This document shows positions 57,693 through 64,000 of a stretch of 64,000 bases of DNA, piece after piece (the first letter of the stretch is position 1; each line of letters opens with the position of its first letter). The notes beneath the pieces are model-generated. The model saw only the letters and a list, made by a program, of their open reading frames with translations, was not told the origin of the DNA and did no database searches. Source of the stretch: Fusobacterium_C necrophorum (lineage in GTDB: Bacteria > Fusobacteriota > Fusobacteriia > Fusobacteriales > Fusobacteriaceae); NCBI RefSeq assembly GCF_900104395.1, contig NZ_FMXX01000008.1; one strand, written 5' to 3'. The translations under genes were made by a program, and so were the position numbers.

Positions 57693-58040
57693 ATGATGAA
57701 AACAATAGCAGCTTTCTTTCTATTTGTTTCCGGTATCGGATTTGCCATGGAAATCTATCCGGAAACGTACGCAATGCAAAAAATGATTCCACAATTAGAA
57801 AAAGGAAATCGATATACAGGCTCTTCTCCTTATGAAGCCATGGAACATATTGTAGCCGTTCCTATGAATGCCAATATCAGAAAAGCTTTGGGAACGGGGG
57901 ACAGCTCCATTCATTTTATAGATTCCGACGGAAATACGGTGAAAGCGGGACCGGAAGATTATATCATTGCTCCCAGATCTCTTTCCAGAATTTACGTGCT
58001 GTCAAAACGTCATTTACAAGAATACTATAGAGGACAGTAA
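57693..58040 (+). CDS. Small exported protein of unknown function
   Basis: 115 residues starting with two ATG codons (57693, 57696) after TTGGAGGATAT. A signal peptide (1-~18, ends GIGFA) is followed by a ~97-residue mature part without cysteines, with YTGSSPYEAMEHIVAVPMNA and a C-terminal IAPRSLSRIYVLSKRHLQEY. I do not recognise the family. Two bases separate it from the YihY gene, so it is at the head of the cell-envelope/replication run and may act in the periplasm. Confidence 0.8.
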   Translation: MMKTIAAFFLFVSGIGFAMEIYPETYAMQKMIPQLEKGNRYTGSSPYEAMEHIVAVPMNANIRKALGTGDSSIHFIDSDGNTVKAGPEDYIIAPRSLSRIYVLSKRHLQEYYRGQ

Positions 58041-58042
58041 TT

Positions 58043-59227
58043 ATGAAAAGAGAAGATTTTCATGAAATCTATTCCGGAGTAGGGACATCTATCAAACATG
58101 CACTTTGGAAATATAAAGAAGCAAATTCAAATTTATGGGTAACTTCTCTTTGTTATTATACAATTTTGTCTATGATCCCCATTTTTGCTATTTTATTCAG
58201 TATTGGGACTTGGTTGGGCTTGGGAGAATATTTACTAAAACAGATTGACAGTCATTCGCCCCTAAAAGGAGAAGCGATTGAATTGCTGCTAACCTTTACC
58301 GATAATTTATTGACCAATGCGAGAAGCGGAGTATTAGCGGGATTGGGTTTTCTATTTTTAATTTGGTCTTTGATTTCGATGTTTTCCATTGTGGAAAAGG
58401 CTTTTAATGATATTTGGGATATTGAAGGAACTCGAAGCTTTGTTCGAAAGATTAGTGATTATTTGACCTTTTTTATTTTATTGCCTACCTTAATTTTAGT
58501 GTCCAATGCTTCGTCTCTTTTAATACGAAACGATTTCTTATCGAAAATTTTGCCTTATTGTTCTGTCTTGTTGTTTTTTATGGCTCTTTTTATGGTGATG
58601 CCGAATACGGAAGTAAAATGGTTACCGGCTTTTATAGCCAGTTTCTTCACATCCATTATGTTTTCCGTCTTTCAATATGCTTTTATTTATTTGCAAGTGT
58701 TAATCAATACTTACAATAAAATTTATGGAAGTTTTTCCGTCTTATTCATTTTTTTGATTTGGCTTAGAATTGCTTGGTTTCTTATTATTTTGGGAGCTCA
58801 TCTCTCTTATTTATTACAAAATAGAGATATGAATTTATATTATGACAGTTTAAATATTGATGAGATTAGTTTTCAATCTAAATTTTCTTTGGCAGTTCAT
58901 ATCCTGACAGAAATGGTGATAAGGTATCAAAAGGAAGAAAGTTTAGTAACTCGAGCAGATTTTATTGAAAAATTTCATAATGTGATTGCCATTGACGGAG
59001 TTCTTAGAATTTTGAAAAAAGGGAATTTTATTTTGGAGGGAAGAAATGAGAAGCAGGAGAAAGTATATTCTCTTGCAAAAAATTTGGAAAAAACAAAGTT
59101 GGAAGAGCTGTATTTTGTGATTTCTTCTTATGGAAAAAAACTGGAAAATATAGAGAATAAAGTAGTCTCCGAAAAAAAATTGCAAACTCGTTTATCGGAA
59201 TTAGGGGGATATGAAGAAAGAGAATGA
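58043..59227 (+). CDS. YihY/BrkB-family membrane protein
   Basis: 394 residues. Residues ~25-275 have six membrane helices with the YihY pattern (LCYYTILSMIPIFAILFSIGTWLG, IWSLISMFSIVEKAFNDIWD, FLIWLRIAWFLIILGAHLSYLLQ); the last ~115 residues form a cytosolic winged-helix-like tail. The family was once annotated RNase BN by error; its role is unknown, possibly transport. ATGA overlap with the PBP gene. Confidence 0.9.
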   Translation: MKREDFHEIYSGVGTSIKHALWKYKEANSNLWVTSLCYYTILSMIPIFAILFSIGTWLGLGEYLLKQIDSHSPLKGEAIELLLTFTDNLLTNARSGVLAGLGFLFLIWSLISMFSIVEKAFNDIWDIEGTRSFVRKISDYLTFFILLPTLILVSNASSLLIRNDFLSKILPYCSVLLFFMALFMVMPNTEVKWLPAFIASFFTSIMFSVFQYAFIYLQVLINTYNKIYGSFSVLFIFLIWLRIAWFLIILGAHLSYLLQNRDMNLYYDSLNIDEISFQSKFSLAVHILTEMVIRYQKEESLVTRADFIEKFHNVIAIDGVLRILKKGNFILEGRNEKQEKVYSLAKNLEKTKLEELYFVISSYGKKLENIENKVVSEKKLQTRLSELGGYEERE

Positions 59228-61188
59228 AGAAGAATCGATTTCACAGTCGTTTGACAGGAATTATGTATTTTGTCTGTATTTTATTTATGTGTATCGGCTT
59301 ACGTCTATGTCAGATACAATTGGCAAAAAAAGCCATGTATCGTTCTCGTATTTTAAATCAAATTGAAGCAAAAGATGAAGAAATAGGAGAAAGAGGAAAT
59401 ATTTTAGATCAAAACGGAAAACAATTGGCATTTAATAAAAGACAATACACTGTCATCATTGATCCTAGTAAAATTCATATCAACGAGGATCAGTTTTTAA
59501 AAAATTTACAGGATATCGCGGAGAAAAAAATTTTGGACTTGGATGCTTCTTTTTTCGAAACCTTAGAAAAAGAGTTTCAGGCAAATAAAAAATATAAAGT
59601 GATTGCAAAAAAAATAGATGATGTCACAAAAGAAAAAATTAAAGAATGTCTTTCTAAAATTCCGGAAGAAAGAAAATATCTGTTCTTTAAAAAAGAGATA
59701 GAGAGAGAATATTATCGAAAGGATATTTATGAAACTTTAGTTGGAATGGTACGCTTTACAAAGGATTCCAAGGAAAAAAAGGCCGGAGTGTTCGGAATAG
59801 AAAGTCGTTACGAACCATATTTGGCAGGAAAAGTTCTAACGAGAAGCAAATATTATTCCAGAGATAAAAAGAAAGTACTTCCAACTTCCATGGAATGGAT
59901 GTACACCAATTTGAATGGAAATAATGTTTATTTGACACTGGACAATGAAATTAACTATATTTTGAATGATGAAATCAAAGCACAGTATGATGCTTTAAAT
60001 GCGGAAGAAGCATACGGAATTATCATGGATCCTCAAAACGGAAAGATTTTAGGGATTTCTACCTACACCCGAAATCCGAAAGATCTTAGAAATCAAGTTT
60101 TCCAAAACCAGTATGAGCCGGGTTCTATTTTTAAGCCTTTGATTGTTGCGGCGGCATTAGACGAAGGATTGATTCAAAAAAACAGTACTTTTAATATTGG
60201 AAACGGAAGTATCGTAAAATATCGTCATACCATTCGAGAAAGCAGTCGAACGACAACAGGGATTTTAACAACGACAGAAGTGATTAAGAAATCAAGTAAT
60301 GTTGGAATGGTGTTGATTAGTGATCGTTTTACAGAGGAGCAATTTGAAAAGTCTTTACGAAAATTCGGTTTGTATGATAAAACAGGAGTGGATTTTCCAA
60401 ATGAAATCAAACCTTATACCACTCCACATAAAAAATGGGATAAATTGAAAAAAAGTAATATGGCGTTTGGACAAGGAATCACGGTAACTCCGATTCAAAT
60501 GGCAACTGCATTTTCAGCAGTTGTTAACGGAGGGAAATTATTTCGACCTTATTTGGTCGAAAAGATTGTGGATGATGACGGGGTGGTCTTACGAAGAAAT
60601 ATTCCGAAAGTAGTTCGGCAAGTTATCAAACCGGAAGTTTCGGAAATGTTGGTGGGAATGTTGGAAGAAACCGTTGCCGGCGGAACAGGTTCGAAGGCGA
60701 AAGTGGAGGGCTATCGTGTCGGTGGAAAAACGGGAACGGCACAGTTAAGCAGTAACGGTCGTTATTTGGCTCATCAATATTTAGCTTCTTTTGTCGGATT
60801 TTTCCCTGTAGAAAATCCTCAATATGTGATTTTGGTCATGATTTTAAAACCGCAGGCGGAATCTGTTTTTGGAAGATACGGAGGAACGGCATCTGCTCCT
60901 GTTGTTGGAAATATTATTCGACGGATTAGTAAAATTAAAAATGTATCCTCTCAAGAGGTGTCTAAAATTATTTCTACGAAGAAAGAAACTTTGGAAGAAA
61001 AACCTAGACCGGTATTGGGAGAAGAAATGCCGGATCTGAAAGGTCTAAGTCCAAAAGAAGTCATGAATTTATTTCAATCGACGAATTATGATATACATAT
61101 TAAGGGAACAGGATTGGTAGTCCAACAGGAACCGGCAGCCGGGAAGTCTTTAGAAGAGGTCAATAAAATCGAGGTTATTTTAGAATGA
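59224..61188 (+). CDS. ftsI: Class B penicillin-binding protein with one PASTA domain
   Basis: 654 residues. N-terminal membrane anchor (~10-34), dimerisation domain, and transpeptidase with Ser301 in GSIFKPL, SSN (357-359) and KTGTAQ (502-507). A single PASTA domain (~600-654: MPDLKGLSPKEVMNLFQ) ends the chain, as in FtsI/SpoVD-like proteins of Gram-positives. It cross-links septal peptidoglycan. Division or elongation role cannot be decided from sequence alone; no mraW/ftsL genes are beside it. Overlaps yihY and priA genes by four bases each. Confidence 0.88.
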   Translation: MKKNRFHSRLTGIMYFVCILFMCIGLRLCQIQLAKKAMYRSRILNQIEAKDEEIGERGNILDQNGKQLAFNKRQYTVIIDPSKIHINEDQFLKNLQDIAEKKILDLDASFFETLEKEFQANKKYKVIAKKIDDVTKEKIKECLSKIPEERKYLFFKKEIEREYYRKDIYETLVGMVRFTKDSKEKKAGVFGIESRYEPYLAGKVLTRSKYYSRDKKKVLPTSMEWMYTNLNGNNVYLTLDNEINYILNDEIKAQYDALNAEEAYGIIMDPQNGKILGISTYTRNPKDLRNQVFQNQYEPGSIFKPLIVAAALDEGLIQKNSTFNIGNGSIVKYRHTIRESSRTTTGILTTTEVIKKSSNVGMVLISDRFTEEQFEKSLRKFGLYDKTGVDFPNEIKPYTTPHKKWDKLKKSNMAFGQGITVTPIQMATAFSAVVNGGKLFRPYLVEKIVDDDGVVLRRNIPKVVRQVIKPEVSEMLVGMLEETVAGGTGSKAKVEGYRVGGKTGTAQLSSNGRYLAHQYLASFVGFFPVENPQYVILVMILKPQAESVFGRYGGTASAPVVGNIIRRISKIKNVSSQEVSKIISTKKETLEEKPRPVLGEEMPDLKGLSPKEVMNLFQSTNYDIHIKGTGLVVQQEPAAGKSLEEVNKIEVILE

Positions 61189-63461
61189 TGTACTATCAAG
61201 TGTATTTGGAAAAAAACAGAGGACTTTATACCTATGTTGATGAAAAAGAAGAGTATCGAATCGGAGACAGTGTCTTCGTATCTTTTCGAAATCAAAAACA
61301 GGTAGCTTATATCATAGCGCTTGATAGTCGGCAAGAATTTCCGTTTCGAGTTTTGCCTATTTTAGAAAAAACTGATTTTCCAAATATACCTCCTCTTTTA
61401 GTGCAGTTAGCCCGTTGGATGGTAAGATACTATGTTACGAGTTATGAAGCGGTTCTTCGAAATATGATACCGAGAGATTTAAAAATTAAGAAAAAAATTT
61501 TTTATTCTTTACATTCGCCGGCGTCCTCTGAATATCCTCAAAAGTTATTGAAGTATTTTCGGGAATATTCTTCTGTTTCTAAGGCAACATTACGAAAATA
61601 CTTTCCTTTGGAGGAAATCAAACAAGAGATGGCACGACGGCATCTCATAGAATTTGAAAAAAATCGTTTTGCTTGGAATTTGGAAAGAGAAAAGACAGGA
61701 GAGATAGGAAAGTATTTTTTGCAAAGAGAACAGATACTAGCAAAAAAATTGGAAGAAAAATTTTCAAAAGCGGAAATTCAAGAATTTTTAGAAAAGAATT
61801 ATCTGGAAGAAAAAAACCTTTTTGAAACAGGAGTTTCCTCTCTTCATTCCTTTCGTCAGGAAACTTCTTTTCGAGAAATAGAGTTAAATGAAGAACAAAG
61901 AAAGGCGACATTTTCGATTATGCAGGGGAAGGCTTCTTTCTATTTATTAAAAGGAGTGACAGGTTCCGGGAAAACGGAAGTTTACTTATCTCTCATTCGA
62001 AAAGCTTTTCAAGAGGGAAAGGGAAGTATTTTTTTAGTTCCGGAAATTTCTTTGACTCCTCAAATGGTGGAACGATTTCAGGGAGAATTTCAGGAAAATA
62101 TCGCTATCTTACACAGTCGATTGAGTTCCAAAGAGAGAGCGGAAGAATGGATTCAATTATATCACGGAAAGAAAAAAATTGTGTTGGGGGTGCGTTCCGC
62201 TATTTTTGCTCCTGTACAAAATTTACAATATATCATCATCGATGAAGAACATGAGAGTAGTTATAAACAGGATGTAAATCCCAAATATCATGCGAGACAG
62301 GTTGCGTTGAAGAGGGCGATGTTGGAAGGAGTGAAATTGATTTTAGGCTCTGCAACTCCTTCGATTGAGAGTTATTACTATGCAAAACATGGAATATATC
62401 AACTTTTAGAATTAAATCAACGATATAATCAAGCAAAAATGCCGGATATTGAATTGGTGGATATGAAGGAAGAAAGAGATTTATTTTTTAGTCAAAGATT
62501 GTTGGAAGAAATTCGGAATACTTTACTTCGAAAAGAACAAATTTTGTTGCTTTTAAATCGAAAAGGGTATTCTACCTATATTCAATGTCAAGATTGCGGT
62601 CATGTGGAAGAATGTAATCATTGTTCCATTAAAATGAGTTACTATGCCTCCAAAAGAATTTATAAGTGCAATTATTGTGGAAAAGTGATAAAATATACAG
62701 GGAGATGTAGTGTCTGTGGGAGTGAACATTTAGTTCATAGCGGAAAAGGAATTGAGAGAGTGGAAGAGGAATTGAAACAGTATTTTCCGGATATTTCCAT
62801 TTTACGAGTAGACGGGGATCAAAAGGGAAAGCAATTCTTTGAACAGGCATACTACGATTTTTTACAAGGAAAATATCAGGTCATGATAGGAACTCAACTG
62901 ATTGCTAAGGGTTTACACTTCCCTAACGTTACTTTGGTCGGGGTCATCAATGCGGATATGATATTGAATTTTCCGGATTTTCGTGCAGGAGAGAAAACAT
63001 ATCAGTTGTTGGCACAGGTGGCAGGAAGAGCGGGAAGAGAGGAAAAACCCGGAAAAGTGATTATACAAACCTATCAATCCGAGCATTATGTCATTGAGAA
63101 AGTAAGGGAACATGACTATGAGGGATTTTATGAAAAAGAGATAGAAGCCAGAGAGTTTTTAGACTATCCTCCGTTTTCTAAAATGATTTTAATAGGTTTG
63201 TCCTCGAAAAATGAGGAATATTTGAAACAAAAAGCGGAAGAAATTTTTCAAATGATTCCAAAGGATGAAGCGGATATGTATGGACCTATGCCCTGCTTGG
63301 TTTATAGAGTGAAAGACAGGTATCGGTATCAGATTTTTATGAAAGGGAGTCGAGACAATATAGAAAAGTATAAAAAAATTCTTCGAAAAGTTTTATCGAA
63401 ATATCAGACAGAAGAGGAGATACGAATTTCTATGGATGCAGAACCCTTGAATATGATTTAG
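61185..63461 (+). CDS. priA: Primosomal replication restart helicase PriA
   Basis: 758 residues. N-terminal 3'-DNA-binding domain (~1-100), superfamily 2 helicase with Walker A GVTGSGKT (257-264) and DEEH (353-356), and a zinc region of eight cysteines at ~467-515 (CQDCGHVEECNHC, CNYCGK, CSVCGS) inside the helicase. AKGLHFPNVTLVGV and AGRAGR are motifs V and VI. It reloads the replicative helicase at stalled forks. 4-base overlap with the PBP gene. Confidence 0.95.
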   Translation: MMYYQVYLEKNRGLYTYVDEKEEYRIGDSVFVSFRNQKQVAYIIALDSRQEFPFRVLPILEKTDFPNIPPLLVQLARWMVRYYVTSYEAVLRNMIPRDLKIKKKIFYSLHSPASSEYPQKLLKYFREYSSVSKATLRKYFPLEEIKQEMARRHLIEFEKNRFAWNLEREKTGEIGKYFLQREQILAKKLEEKFSKAEIQEFLEKNYLEEKNLFETGVSSLHSFRQETSFREIELNEEQRKATFSIMQGKASFYLLKGVTGSGKTEVYLSLIRKAFQEGKGSIFLVPEISLTPQMVERFQGEFQENIAILHSRLSSKERAEEWIQLYHGKKKIVLGVRSAIFAPVQNLQYIIIDEEHESSYKQDVNPKYHARQVALKRAMLEGVKLILGSATPSIESYYYAKHGIYQLLELNQRYNQAKMPDIELVDMKEERDLFFSQRLLEEIRNTLLRKEQILLLLNRKGYSTYIQCQDCGHVEECNHCSIKMSYYASKRIYKCNYCGKVIKYTGRCSVCGSEHLVHSGKGIERVEEELKQYFPDISILRVDGDQKGKQFFEQAYYDFLQGKYQVMIGTQLIAKGLHFPNVTLVGVINADMILNFPDFRAGEKTYQLLAQVAGRAGREEKPGKVIIQTYQSEHYVIEKVREHDYEGFYEKEIEAREFLDYPPFSKMILIGLSSKNEEYLKQKAEEIFQMIPKDEADMYGPMPCLVYRVKDRYRYQIFMKGSRDNIEKYKKILRKVLSKYQTEEEIRISMDAEPLNMI

Positions 63462-63476
63462 AAGAAAGGAAAAAAT

Positions 63477-63998
63477 ATGATCTATGAAATAAAAAAATAT
63501 GGAGACCCTGTACTACGGAAAATCACGGAAAAAGTAGAAGAGGTAAATGATGAAATTCGAGAAATTCTAAGGAACATGGTGGAGACCATGTATGCGAGGG
63601 ATGGAGTGGGATTGGCAGCTCCTCAAGTAGGAATTAGCCTTAGAATGTTTGTTTGTGATATAGGGACTCCGGAAGAAAGTAATGTAAAAAAAATAATCAA
63701 TCCTTTGATTACACCTTTAACGGAAGAAACGATAAGTGTGGAAGAGGGTTGTTTAAGTATTCCGGGCATTTATAAAAAAGTGGAAAGAATTGCCAAGTTG
63801 AAATTAGAATATCAAAATGAACAAGGAGAGTTCATGGAAGAAATTTTAGAGGGGTTTCCGGCGATTGTAGTACAACATGAATATGACCATTTGGAAGCAA
63901 CTCTCTTTGTGGATCGAGTGTCTCCTATGGCGAAAAGAATGATTGCAAAGAAATTGCAAGCCTTAAAAAAGGAAACGATGAAAGATGGCAGAGAATAA
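63477..63998 (+). CDS. def: Peptide deformylase
   Basis: 173 residues. Removes the formyl group from new protein N-termini. Motif 1 GVGLAAPQVG (43-52), motif 2 EEGCLSIPG with metal ligand Cys92, motif 3 QHEYDHLEA with His134, Glu135 and His138. RBS AAGGAAA 8 bases ahead. It follows priA by 15 bp, a common arrangement (priA-def-fmt); the frame ends two bases before the window does, so fmt may lie next. Confidence 0.96.
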   Translation: MIYEIKKYGDPVLRKITEKVEEVNDEIREILRNMVETMYARDGVGLAAPQVGISLRMFVCDIGTPEESNVKKIINPLITPLTEETISVEEGCLSIPGIYKKVERIAKLKLEYQNEQGEFMEEILEGFPAIVVQHEYDHLEATLFVDRVSPMAKRMIAKKLQALKKETMKDGRE

Positions 63999-64000
63999 GA

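Overview
The window looks like a chromosome segment of a low-GC anaerobic Fusobacterium, probably close to F. necrophorum. The basis is gene content: the complete 2-hydroxyglutarate route of glutamate fermentation with a biotin-dependent Na+ pump, [FeFe]-hydrogenase maturases, an anaerobic cobaltochelatase and AGGAGG-type ribosome binding sites. The species is inferred; there is no rRNA or marker gene in the window to prove it. No tRNA, rRNA or CRISPR array was seen.

Layout. 1-350: 5' part of an IS30-type transposase on the minus strand, cut by the window edge. 438-7828: a housekeeping run (M18 aminopeptidase, Ogt, TM1266-type regulator, HydE, HydG, HydF, exonuclease III, CbiK). 7856-11982: an accessory island with a 28-codon stub resembling the start of a type I restriction HsdR, then intact genes for a nuclease-like DUF5655-type protein, a KilA-N protein, a Fic protein and an AlbA/Schlafen-type ATP-binding protein, ending in 6.5 perfect copies of a 20-bp repeat. 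12044-15725: a LytS-type kinase and an unusual response regulator, convergent with an NhaC antiporter.

15920-34423 is the metabolic core. Glutamate dehydrogenase (minus strand) diverges from (R)-2-hydroxyglutarate dehydrogenase and GltS. After a cytosolic subtilase come a PRD-type regulator that appears to have lost its PTS phosphorylation residues and one long gene run: gcdD-gcdC-gcdB-gctA-gctB-gcdA-gltS2-hgdC-hgdA-hgdB and a small leucine-rich-repeat protein. Together these take glutamate through 2-oxoglutarate, (R)-2-hydroxyglutarate, its CoA ester and glutaconyl-CoA to crotonyl-CoA, with decarboxylation driving Na+ export and GltS using the Na+ gradient for uptake.

34501-38529 holds birA-bioB-bioD-bioA, and 51765-54118 (minus) holds bioF-bioG-bioC, so the whole biotin pathway lies beside the biotin enzyme that needs it. 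In between are an EFR1 flavodoxin/ferredoxin, an SPFH protein, a yybP-ykoY-type (Mn2+) riboswitch in front of a P-type ATPase, a CcpN-like regulator with ppdK and class III fbp (gluconeogenic switch), a DUF2147 protein, an oligopeptide-binding lipoprotein and an M42 peptidase. 54214-57596 (minus) carries an AroB-Ppx/GppA fusion, a DsrE-like protein and a formimidoylglutamase. 57693-63998 is a run of a small exported protein, a YihY/BrkB membrane protein, a PASTA-containing PBP, PriA and peptide deformylase.

The observations most worth following are the degenerate PRD regulator next to the glutamate operon, the AroB-Ppx fusion, the gutted restriction locus with its promoter-like repeat array, the LRR protein inside the hydroxyglutaryl-CoA dehydratase operon, and the hairpin between hgdC and hgdA.
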